A stretch of 27,683 nt of DNA from a virus. The position numbers and the translations under genes were made by a program. Position 1 is the first letter of the stretch, and each line of letters opens with the position of its first letter. The stretch covers positions 1 to 27,683 of IMG/VR virus record IMGVR_UViG_3300006793_000206; one strand, given 5' to 3'. The notes beneath the pieces are model-generated. The model searched no databases, was not told the DNA's origin, and saw nothing but the letters and a program-made list of their open reading frames with translations. Below are positions 17,805 to 25,177 of this stretch, in pieces.

Positions 17805-17840
17805 CTACCATTTAACCTTATTTACTTTTTTAGCAGGCAT
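17805..17840 (-). CDS. Possible 11-residue basic micropeptide
   Basis: In the 44-base gap between the 131-aa and 83-aa genes, AGGATAATAA precedes ATG 17840-17838, which opens MPAKKVNKVKW and stops at TAG. The gap is otherwise unexplained, and a ribosome finishing the 131-aa gene at TAA 17847-17845 would be five bases from this ATG. It may equally be a leader that keeps ribosomes on the message for the 83-aa gene, or chance. Confidence 0.3.
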   Translation of the reverse strand: MPAKKVNKVKW

Positions 17841-17844
17841 TTTA

Positions 17845-18240
17845 TTATCCTAAATTATCTAATTGGTCGTGAGTAGTACAAGCATTAATAGCGGTAATGT
17901 TTTGATCTTTAGCATCTTTAGCATCACTTACTAATGCGGCATCACCAGAACCATCCTCAGTTTCAAGGCGCGTTTGATCATTAGCGACTTCCTGATATGC
18001 ACCTTTAGCCTTACTAATAAGATTTGATTTACGCTGATCTACAGTTAAATTATTTACACCGTAAACAATCTGTACCGGATCAGTAGTAAGATCAAACGTA
18101 TGTCCAGTATAAATTTGCTTGCCATCAGTAATTTCAGGACGCACTTCAATAGCTGCATACCAATTAGCCTCACCTGCGGGAGGTTGTGTATCCCAAACTT
18201 CTCTTACTTCTTCATTTACTACTTTTACAAATAATGACAT
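17845..18240 (-). CDS. Tail-fibre-assembly-like small protein (131 aa)
   Basis: The N-terminal part (residues 1-60: VKVVNEEVREVWDTQPPAGE, WYAAIEVRPEI, GHTFDLTTDPVQIVYG) is beta-rich and is followed by a helical part beginning LTVDQRKSNLISKAKGAYQEV. A short beta segment about returned or expected values followed by helices resembles small phage proteins encoded next to fibres (DUF4376 or fibre chaperone-like). It lies 11 bases after the 424-aa RCC1 protein, as a fibre chaperone would. I have no motif that proves this; it could also be a minor virion protein. Confidence 0.6.
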   Translation of the reverse strand: MSLFVKVVNEEVREVWDTQPPAGEANWYAAIEVRPEITDGKQIYTGHTFDLTTDPVQIVYGVNNLTVDQRKSNLISKAKGAYQEVANDQTRLETEDGSGDAALVSDAKDAKDQNITAINACTTHDQLDNLG

Positions 18241-18251
18241 AATATTTTCCT

Positions 18252-19526
18252 CTATCCTTCTCTCAAATATAATGAATGAATACCTTGTGAATCTCCAGGC
18301 CCACTACTAAGCCAGTTAGTTGCTGTACCTACTTGTACTGGAGAGCTTCTATTAGTACCTGCACCAATACCTAATATTCCTTCATCGTTATAACCCCAAC
18401 CCCACAAAGTGCCGTCTGATTTAATCGCACCTGAATTTCTGTGTCGCGTGAATACTTTTCTCCAAGTTGTTAAAGAACCTATTTGTACTGGAGAACTTCT
18501 ATTAGTGGTAGAACCATCACCTACTACTCCGTAACCGTTATTTCCCCAAGCCCACATAGTGCCATCAGTTTTAACGGCAAGACTATTTCTATCTCCTGCC
18601 GCTACAAATTTCCAATTAGTAAGTGAACCTATTTGTACTAAAGAACTTCTATCAGTAGTAGAACCATCTCCTAATTGTCCATCATCGTTGTGACCTACTG
18701 CCCATAAAGTACCGTCTTCTTTTACTGCTATTGTATGAGAATAACCACAAGCAACAGTTACCCAAGTTGTTACTGATCCAATTTGAACTGGAGAACTTCT
18801 AGCAGTAGTAGAGCCGTCACCCAGTTGTCCATTGTCTTGTTTTCCCCAAGCCCATAAAGTTCCATCAGTTTTAATTGAGTGCATAAACTTGTAACCGCCA
18901 CCAACAGCTAATTCTCGCCAATTAGTTAATGATCCAACCTGAACGGGTGAAGAATAAATAGTAGTATTATTCATACCTAATTGACCTTGACTACCTCTAC
19001 CCATACTCCACAATGTACCATCATTCATAATCATATGTGATGTGCCATTTCCACAAGATATTTGAGCATTACCATCGCCTGATGGTCCTACATCAGAACC
19101 CCAAGTAGTTAATGCACCCACTTGATTTGGGGAAACAAGCTGAGTAGTGTTATCTTGTCCTAATTGACCAGTAGAATTATAACCCCATGACCATAATGTA
19201 CCGTCTGTTTTTGTTGCTATAGAATGTGCCCCACCCAAAGCAACTTGCGCCCAATCAGTTAATGAACCTATTTGCATAGGAGAAGTATGAGCTTGTGTTT
19301 CACCATCTCCACCAGTAGCACCTAATCCTAATTGTCCATTAGCATTGCGGCCAAAACCCCATAACTGTCTTTTTTTATTCGGCTTAGGCCAATTACCTGC
19401 TTTTTCATGAACCATTACTTCATCTAATGACCACACACCAGAAGCACTGCCTCCCTCTCCATCAGTAGGTGCAGTAATAGTAGGAGCAGTTTTATTTACA
19501 ATTCCTCCCGGCCACTCCTTGCTCAT
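18252..19526 (-). CDS. RCC1-repeat tail fibre or adhesin, paralogue 1 (424 aa)
   Basis: Residues 1-50 carry a short attachment-like module (GGIVNKTAPTITAPTDGEG, then SGVWSLDEVM...NWP) of the type seen at the start of marine phage fibre proteins. From residue 54 to the end I count seven RCC1 units of about 50 residues (TLWxWGxNxxGQLGxG, then SSPVQ[IV]GSLTxW, then a variable loop, then AVKTDG), which should close into a seven-bladed beta propeller. The variable loops between W and TDG would line one face and are candidates for receptor contact. It is a paralogue of the 403-aa protein at 21317-22528. The ATG overlaps the stop of the sulfotransferase-glycosyltransferase gene by four bases (ATGA), so the two are co-translated. 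The receptor is unknown. Confidence 0.9.
   Translation of the reverse strand: MSKEWPGGIVNKTAPTITAPTDGEGGSASGVWSLDEVMVHEKAGNWPKPNKKRQLWGFGRNANGQLGLGATGGDGETQAHTSPMQIGSLTDWAQVALGGAHSIATKTDGTLWSWGYNSTGQLGQDNTTQLVSPNQVGALTTWGSDVGPSGDGNAQISCGNGTSHMIMNDGTLWSMGRGSQGQLGMNNTTIYSSPVQVGSLTNWRELAVGGGYKFMHSIKTDGTLWAWGKQDNGQLGDGSTTARSSPVQIGSVTTWVTVACGYSHTIAVKEDGTLWAVGHNDDGQLGDGSTTDRSSLVQIGSLTNWKFVAAGDRNSLAVKTDGTMWAWGNNGYGVVGDGSTTNRSSPVQIGSLTTWRKVFTRHRNSGAIKSDGTLWGWGYNDEGILGIGAGTNRSSPVQVGTATNWLSSGPGDSQGIHSLYLREG
18258..19367 (-). repeat. Seven RCC1-coding repeats, about 150 bp each
   Basis: Seven imperfect tandem units of roughly 150 bp; the recurring cores encode GTLWAWG and SSPVQIGSLT. Units 4 to 6 are the most alike (DGSTT.RSSPVQIGS). 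They are matched by a second array at 21320-22366 in the paralogous gene, so the two are substrates for recombination. Confidence 0.9.
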
Positions 19527-21292
19527 GCAATTCTCCGTAATATTTGTTTATTTTTTGTAAGTTTTTCTTTAATTAAATTAAAAGGATCTTCCCAATTACC
19601 AAATTCTTTTTGTCGTATTAGTTTCATTGAATCATAATAAGGACAAGTATCTCCTTCTTGTGCATATAAGAAGTAAGGCATAACAGGTATTACTGTCCAA
19701 GTTTCTACACCCATTGCGGCTGCTAAATGGCTTACTGAAGTACAAGATGAAATAACCAAATCACATGAGGCAGTAGCTTGTCGTGTATCTTCCCAAGTAT
19801 CTAAAGGAACTTGTTTAACCCACGATGGACAATCTTCTACACCCTCATCTTTTTGTAAAGAAATAAACTCTGCATCTGCATCTTTTACAGCATCAAATAA
19901 AAGATCATAAGGAAATTTCTTTTGATGTTCTTTTTCAAATACAGTTTGTCCTTGCCATCGTAAACCAATTCGGGTTTTAAAACCTCTAATACTTTTAGGT
20001 TTAGTAATATAAGGTATACCAGAAAGGTCTTTTAATTCTAATCCTAGTGGAACAACGGCTGACATTCCGTGTACTAAAAAGTCATGGTAAACCCCGTGAC
20101 ACATCTCATGTTGAACAACAGAACTCACGCCCTCAACATCTACAAATAAAGATGCAAGCTGTCCAGAACAAGATACGATTACTTTACAACCTTTTTCGGC
20201 AATAGACTTAGCATATCGTACTTGATGTATTTGATCGCCTAGTCCACCTTCTAAATATAATAAAACTGTACCTTTTGATTTTCCGTCCCAACAAGGTGAT
20301 TGTGAAGTAACAGTATTACCAAATACTCCTATTAAACGTCCTCTATCCATTAACTGATAACCCTTTTGAATTTCTCCTTGACGTAATAAATACCATCCAC
20401 GATTAAAAGCAGCTCTATGATTATTAGGCTCATTTTTTTCTATTTGTTGACTTAACCGCCAACCCTCTGCAAAGTGGCCTCTTTTTGAAGCAGCTAACTG
20501 AAGGTCTAGGTCATGTATTTCAGGGGTTGTACGAGGGTTTTTAAGCCAAAACTCAGGCTGACAAAACGAATTGTAATAATGCTTTAGTACATCTTTGGGG
20601 TCTTCGTTGTGCTGCTTTCCAAGCACAGGCTGAATATTGTGCATACCTTCATAGTGATGTAGCTCTTCATCATCTTCCTGAACGCTAGTCCCATCAATCG
20701 CTGTAAAGTCATAATTAAAATCAGGCAACTCCAAAAATTTATGGATGCGTTTAAGTTGAGCTTTTGGATTAGCTATAAGGTCTTCATATTCAACTATGCA
20801 AAAACATTCAGGTGCAAACTCATAACCAGTTTGTAAAGTTAAATATGCTGCTTTTAAATGAGTACTTAGTATTCCAGATTCCATAAATTTATCAAGATTA
20901 TCTGGTTTAGCTACTCTAACAAATGATGCCATACAATCAGGTATTGATCTAACAGTAGCTACAATTTTAGGTAGTCTACCTAATACTTGGCTCATAGACT
21001 GCATAATAACAGGAATGGGCCAACCTCTGCCTTTATCTATAATAACAGGGTTTTTATAATCTTCATAAAACGTATTAATTATAGCATTCATTGTTTTAGC
21101 TAACTTGGTCTTATCTTTATCTGTATTATTTAATAGCTGTTGTGAGTGCCAAGTATTAGCTAACCCGTCTAAAGCAAATACTAACCCTGACGTTGTAGAA
21201 ACATGAGTCTGTTTGTTTTGGTTAAGTATAGCCGCCAGTACCGTAGAACCGGAGCGAGGCACACCTGACATAAAATGTATTTGTTTTTTCAT
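19523..21292 (-). CDS. Sulfotransferase-TPR-GT9-like glycosyltransferase fusion (589 aa)
   Basis: Residues 1-250 form a PAPS-dependent sulfotransferase domain: the 5'-phosphosulfate loop GVPRSGST at 10-17, the 3'-phosphate motif VRSIPDCMAS at 114-123, and VEYEDLIANP at 168-177. Residues about 263-318 are a TPR-like helical hairpin (LAASKRGHFAEGWRL, AAFNRGWYLLRQGEIQKGY). Residues about 340-589 resemble the TPR-linked ADP-heptose-type GT9 (GT-B) fold: LEGGLGDQIHQVRYA at 347-361, RIGLRWQG, FISLQK, DTWEDTRQATASCDLVISS and TSVSHLAAAMG at 518-528. The protein is cytosolic with no signal peptide. It sits between two RCC1 fibre paralogues and overlaps the second by four bases, so it may glycosylate and sulfate the fibre or alter host surface glycans. 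Which substrate is used, and whether both active sites work, cannot be told from sequence. Confidence 0.9.
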   Translation of the reverse strand: MKKQIHFMSGVPRSGSTVLAAILNQNKQTHVSTTSGLVFALDGLANTWHSQQLLNNTDKDKTKLAKTMNAIINTFYEDYKNPVIIDKGRGWPIPVIMQSMSQVLGRLPKIVATVRSIPDCMASFVRVAKPDNLDKFMESGILSTHLKAAYLTLQTGYEFAPECFCIVEYEDLIANPKAQLKRIHKFLELPDFNYDFTAIDGTSVQEDDEELHHYEGMHNIQPVLGKQHNEDPKDVLKHYYNSFCQPEFWLKNPRTTPEIHDLDLQLAASKRGHFAEGWRLSQQIEKNEPNNHRAAFNRGWYLLRQGEIQKGYQLMDRGRLIGVFGNTVTSQSPCWDGKSKGTVLLYLEGGLGDQIHQVRYAKSIAEKGCKVIVSCSGQLASLFVDVEGVSSVVQHEMCHGVYHDFLVHGMSAVVPLGLELKDLSGIPYITKPKSIRGFKTRIGLRWQGQTVFEKEHQKKFPYDLLFDAVKDADAEFISLQKDEGVEDCPSWVKQVPLDTWEDTRQATASCDLVISSCTSVSHLAAAMGVETWTVIPVMPYFLYAQEGDTCPYYDSMKLIRQKEFGNWEDPFNLIKEKLTKNKQILRRIA

Positions 21293-21316
21293 ATTATTAA
21301 CTCTGAGTACAACTAA

Positions 21317-22528
21317 TTAAACTGTTTTAGTAACAAGTGCGTGTTCTGATTCTGGTTGCCCTGCCAACTTACTCCAAGTAGTAAGCGCCCCAACTTGCAC
21401 AGGAGAACTATAGCTAGTCGTATTTCCTTGACCTAATTGACCACGATTATTATAACCCCAAGCCCAAAGAGTACCGCCTGTTGTAAGCCCCATACTACTG
21501 TGTTTTGCACCTCTAAATCTGCTCCATGTGGTTAAAGAACCTATTTGTACTGGAGAACTTCTATTAGTAGTACTTCCGTCACCTACTTGGCCGTAATTGT
21601 TCCTGCCCCAAGTCCAAAGCGTCCCGTCTGTCTTAACAACTCCACAATGATACTGTCCTGCACTTACTAATTGACCCCATGTAGTTAGCGAACCAATTTG
21701 AACAGGAGAAGATCGGTCAGTAGTGCTTCCATCACCTAATTGTCCATAGTTATTTCTACCCCAAGCCCAAAGCGTTCCGTCAGTTTTAATAGCAAAACTA
21801 CTTTGTGTACCATCTCCTAACTGTGACCAAGTAGTAAGCGCACCTATTTGTACGGGAGATGAAGTGTGGGTAGTATTTCCTTGACCTAACTGACCTTGAG
21901 TATTTTTACCCCAAGCCCTAAGCGTTCCGTCAGTTTTAATGGCTGTAACAAAATATAACCCACAAGACACTTTTAACCAAGTAGTTAAAGCGCCTACTTG
22001 TACGGGGGAAGAATAGTAAGTGGTGTTATTTAAACCTAATTGGCCTAGTCCGTTAGCCCCCCAAGCCCAAAGCGTTCCGTTAGTTTTAATAGCAAGAGTA
22101 GAATTACGCATCTGAGTAACTGTTGCCCAATCAGTGCCTACTTGGACAGGAGAACTTTTATTAGCAGTAGTGCCATCTCCTAAACCTCCACTAGCACCTG
22201 CTCCCCAAGTCCAAAGCGTCCCGTCAGTTTTAATAGCCGCTGAAATATATTGACCTCCGGCACTGGCTTTCCAATTAGTAAGTTCGCCTACCTGAACAGG
22301 TGAAGAATAGTCAGTGGTATCACCTTGACCTAACTGACCATTTTGATTTCTACCCCAAGCCCATTGCTCTCTGGGTGGTACAAGTTTAGGCCAAGTGCTT
22401 CCTCCTTCTTCTTGAGTAACGTCTGTCATATACCAAACGCCAGATGTTGAACCGCCTTCACCATCAGTAGGACTATTTATTGTAGGAGGTGTGGCTGAAA
22501 CTACACCGCCTTTAAATCTTGAACCCAT
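21317..22528 (-). CDS. RCC1-repeat tail fibre or adhesin, paralogue 2 (403 aa)
   Basis: Same design as the 424-aa paralogue: N-terminal module with GGVVSATPPTINSPTDGEGG and SGVWYMTDV...TWP, then seven RCC1 units from residue 55 to the C-terminus, expected to make a seven-bladed propeller. In unit 4 the usual TLW is TLR. The N-terminal modules of the two paralogues share the GGS.SGVW pattern, suggesting docking on the same virion site or on each other, while loop residues after each SLTxW differ. The ATG has AGGA seven bases upstream and follows the 123-aa protein by ten bases. A role in host recognition is inference from position and architecture; RCC1 units are also known in other marine phage fibres. 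Confidence 0.9.
   Translation of the reverse strand: MGSRFKGGVVSATPPTINSPTDGEGGSTSGVWYMTDVTQEEGGSTWPKLVPPREQWAWGRNQNGQLGQGDTTDYSSPVQVGELTNWKASAGGQYISAAIKTDGTLWTWGAGASGGLGDGTTANKSSPVQVGTDWATVTQMRNSTLAIKTNGTLWAWGANGLGQLGLNNTTYYSSPVQVGALTTWLKVSCGLYFVTAIKTDGTLRAWGKNTQGQLGQGNTTHTSSPVQIGALTTWSQLGDGTQSSFAIKTDGTLWAWGRNNYGQLGDGSTTDRSSPVQIGSLTTWGQLVSAGQYHCGVVKTDGTLWTWGRNNYGQVGDGSTTNRSSPVQIGSLTTWSRFRGAKHSSMGLTTGGTLWAWGYNNRGQLGQGNTTSYSSPVQVGALTTWSKLAGQPESEHALVTKTV
21320..22366 (-). repeat. Seven RCC1-coding repeats in paralogue 2
   Basis: Seven imperfect tandem units of about 145-150 bp. A near-identical core (plus-strand ccccaagcccaaagcgt and close variants) recurs at about 21457, 21607, 21759, 21909, 22059 and 22203, more uniform at DNA level than the array in the other paralogue. 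This suggests recent expansion or gene conversion. Confidence 0.85.
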
Positions 22529-22538
22529 AAGTTATTCC

Positions 22539-22910
22539 TTACGAAATTTCTTCATAACTAATAGTGGCTACTAAATCACTAGCTGCGCTTGCAATGCCGC
22601 CTAATGATTTATCTTCTTCTAAATAAATAGCAGTTGCTTTATCAAGTACAATAAGAGCAGAATCAGCAGGTACAGATATTGTAGAAGCAATAGCTACTCC
22701 TGTTCCACCTATATCATCCTGTGGATATAAATTAACTGTAATATCCGCAGCAGCACTACCATCTATATTGGTAATCATAAGCATATTAACTTTTAATACT
22801 TTACTGCTACTTGCGGCATTTGATAAGATTTCTGTAGCAGACGTACCAACAGCTACTTGCGCTGTTTTTGCGGTAATCGTTGCTACATTTACTACATTAG
22901 GGGCTGACAT
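22539..22910 (-). CDS. Small beta-rich virion protein (123 aa)
   Basis: An almost all-beta protein: SAPNVVNVATITAKTAQVAVG, then KVLKVNMLMITNIDG, AADITVNLYP, ISVPADSALIVLDKATAIYLEED and a final VATISYEEIS. The alternating pattern and the VPADS...LDK...YLEE order recall a small structural protein found in many marine phages of different tail types, always close to fibres or tail proteins. It may decorate the capsid or connect fibres. The start ATG has AGGAG nine bases upstream, a stronger ribosome site than those of the large genes, fitting a protein needed in many copies. No signal peptide and no enzymatic motif are seen. Confidence 0.78.
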   Translation of the reverse strand: MSAPNVVNVATITAKTAQVAVGTSATEILSNAASSSKVLKVNMLMITNIDGSAAADITVNLYPQDDIGGTGVAIASTISVPADSALIVLDKATAIYLEEDKSLGGIASAASDLVATISYEEIS

Positions 22911-22925
22911 TTATAAGTTCTCCTT

Positions 22926-25175
22926 TTAACCAAAGACCATAGCCATAGCAATAGCTTTGCCTGTTGATGCTTTAGTGTCTAACTGCGTTTGTATCGCAGA
23001 AGTAACACCGTCTGAATAATTAAGTTCTGCTGCGGTTGCTGTAACATTAGTACCTCCAATATCAAGAGTAGTCATTGAGACTTCTCCGGCTACTGTTAGT
23101 ACTCCACTAGCTACTGTCATTAAATCCGTATCACCAGTATGTCCAATAGTAGAACCATTTATAATAACATTATCAACTGTTAGAGTTGTTAAAGTTCCTA
23201 AACTAGTAATATTAGATTGTGCTGCTCCTGTTACTGTAGCTGCTGTTCCAGACGCATTGCCTGTTACATTGCCTGTTAATGGCCCTGCAAAAGCATCTGC
23301 TGTAACTGTACCATCAAAGAAAGCGTCTTTAAATTCATTATCAGATTTACCAAGATCAATAATATTATCAGAACCCGGATAAAGCGCACCATCTTCTAAA
23401 ATTAATTGTTTCTCATTTCCTGCATAAAAGTTAATTTTATCAGCATCTTCAAAATCTATTTTAGTTTGATCATCTTCACCAATTTTTATATCTGTTGCAA
23501 GTAAAGAAGTAATTCCTGTTTGTGCTGCGTCTACTGTAAATGTTAAATCATAGGGATCGCCATCTGTGCCGTTATCTGTATCAGTCCAGTTTGTTGTAAT
23601 ACCTGATCCAATAAACTTTACTTCTTTAGCGTTAGAAACAGTTACTTCAGTACCATCATCATCTTCAAGAATAAAGTTACTCATTGTACCTGAACCAGAT
23701 GTTTGACTGTCTACATAAGCTTTTACAGATTGCTGTGTAGGCACAAGAGTCGCACTATCTGAAGACATATTATCTTCATCAACCCAAGCAGTAACTCCTA
23801 TTGTTCCATCAGAAAGTGTTCCAAAAGTTATTGTACCAGATGCCGTAACACCAGTACTTGATAGTAATCCAGTAGAAGGATTATAAATTAAATCACCATC
23901 AGATTCTAAACCTAAGTTGCCACCATCAAGATCACCACCTGCTGTAAAAATAATAGCATTGTTTTCATTTGTGCTTTCATTGTCTGTTATAGTTACTGTC
24001 GTTGCTATAGCAGCGGTTCCAGTTGTGTCTTGGTTCAGTGTTCCAACTGTAAAGTCTAATGTATTATCACCATCTTGATATGCTACAGTTATACCCGATT
24101 CTGTATTTGAACCAACCATAGCACCGACAGTATCAGCAATATATTCGTTTAGAGCTGTACCATCAACTGTAATTGCATCTGCTTCAAGTGTACCATCTAT
24201 ATCGGCATTACCTGAAATATCAAGTGATCCTGCATCTAGTTCTCCTGAAATTGTCAGAAGACCACTAGAAGGATTATATGTTAAGCCTGTGTCGCTTTCT
24301 GCTCCTTGACTTCCAGTAGCACCATCTACAAAGATTGGATAAACTGTCTCGTCTGTAGAGTTATTAGCTGATACTGTAAAATTATCTGCTGTACCTGTAG
24401 TATCTTGGTTGAGAGTACCTATTACAAAATCTAGAGTATTATCTCCGTCTTCATAGGTAACTGTAATATTTGTCTCTGTATTAGAGCCAACCATAGCTCC
24501 TACTGTATCTGCTATATATTCATTTAAGGCTGTTCCATCTACCGTATAAGCATCTGCTTCTAAAGTTCCATCAATATCTGCATTACCTGAAATATCTAAA
24601 GTAGTTGCGTCTAGTTCACCCGCTATTGTTACAACACCATCAGCAAGTGTAATTAAATCAGTATCATCTGTATGTCCTATTGTTGTACCATTTATATTTA
24701 CATTATCTATAACTGCTTGAGTAATTGCACTATTTGTTCCTAGCGTTGCTCCATCTACTGAGCCACCATTAATATCTGCTGTATCTGCAACCAGAGCATC
24801 TGTTGTTACTGTGCCATCAAAGTAAGCATCTTTAAATTCTAAGGAGCTTGTGCCTAAATCAATATCATTATCTGTAACAGGTACGATAGCTCCGTCTTGA
24901 ATACGAATTTGTTCTACAGCAGAGCTAGAAACTTCTACAAAGAAACCCCAACGGTTGTTTGTACTATCAGCTACAATTTTATTTAAAAAATCTTGATCAC
25001 CTATTGTATGTATATTACCGCCTTCTGCGGCTGTACCATCGTGTTGATGACCTGTAGTACTACTAGCAGCATATGAAAAAGCAGTTAGAAGTCTATTAAA
25101 TTCATCATTAAATAAAGCAGCAGTTATCGTATCTCCATCTGCCATTGAGCTTTGTCTTACATAACTTGTACCCAT
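22926..25175 (-). CDS. Long repetitive tail fibre, T7-type N-terminus (749 aa)
   Basis: The N-terminal 60 residues (MADGDTITAALFNDEFNRLLTAF, then GHQHDGTAAEGG) resemble the virion-attachment start of marine podovirus fibres. The remainder is a chain of Asp/Thr/Gly-rich beta repeats (DIDLGTSSLEFKDAYFDGTV, later DIIDLGKSDNEFKDAFFDGTV-like, and NGTTIGHTDDTDLIT and its copy near the end), consistent with a trimeric beta-helical shaft. A 79-residue block is duplicated. The C-terminus ends TGKAIAMAMVFG, a motif I have seen repeatedly at marine phage fibre ends. Gaps of two and fifteen bases join it to its neighbours. Binding the host or holding the RCC1 adhesins is inferred. Confidence 0.85.
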   Translation of the reverse strand: MGTSYVRQSSMADGDTITAALFNDEFNRLLTAFSYAASSTTGHQHDGTAAEGGNIHTIGDQDFLNKIVADSTNNRWGFFVEVSSSAVEQIRIQDGAIVPVTDNDIDLGTSSLEFKDAYFDGTVTTDALVADTADINGGSVDGATLGTNSAITQAVIDNVNINGTTIGHTDDTDLITLADGVVTIAGELDATTLDISGNADIDGTLEADAYTVDGTALNEYIADTVGAMVGSNTETNITVTYEDGDNTLDFVIGTLNQDTTGTADNFTVSANNSTDETVYPIFVDGATGSQGAESDTGLTYNPSSGLLTISGELDAGSLDISGNADIDGTLEADAITVDGTALNEYIADTVGAMVGSNTESGITVAYQDGDNTLDFTVGTLNQDTTGTAAIATTVTITDNESTNENNAIIFTAGGDLDGGNLGLESDGDLIYNPSTGLLSSTGVTASGTITFGTLSDGTIGVTAWVDEDNMSSDSATLVPTQQSVKAYVDSQTSGSGTMSNFILEDDDGTEVTVSNAKEVKFIGSGITTNWTDTDNGTDGDPYDLTFTVDAAQTGITSLLATDIKIGEDDQTKIDFEDADKINFYAGNEKQLILEDGALYPGSDNIIDLGKSDNEFKDAFFDGTVTADAFAGPLTGNVTGNASGTAATVTGAAQSNITSLGTLTTLTVDNVIINGSTIGHTGDTDLMTVASGVLTVAGEVSMTTLDIGGTNVTATAAELNYSDGVTSAIQTQLDTKASTGKAIAMAMVFG
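24009..24620 (-). repeat. Two copies of a 237-bp fibre-shaft block
   Basis: Copy 1 is 24620-24384 and copy 2 is 24245-24009, both exactly 237 bp and in frame. They encode GELDA..LDISGNADIDGT and on to GTLNQDTTGTA with few differences. The 138 bp between them encode a distinct spacer segment. The number of copies sets shaft length, so this is a likely place for expansion or contraction. Confidence 0.88.
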
Positions 25176-25177
25176 TG

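Noticed and set aside
18252-22528. Eukaryotic contamination, because of RCC1 repeats
   Set aside because: RCC1 units are common in bacteria and phage fibres; these genes overlap or abut phage genes and have bacterial-type ribosome sites.
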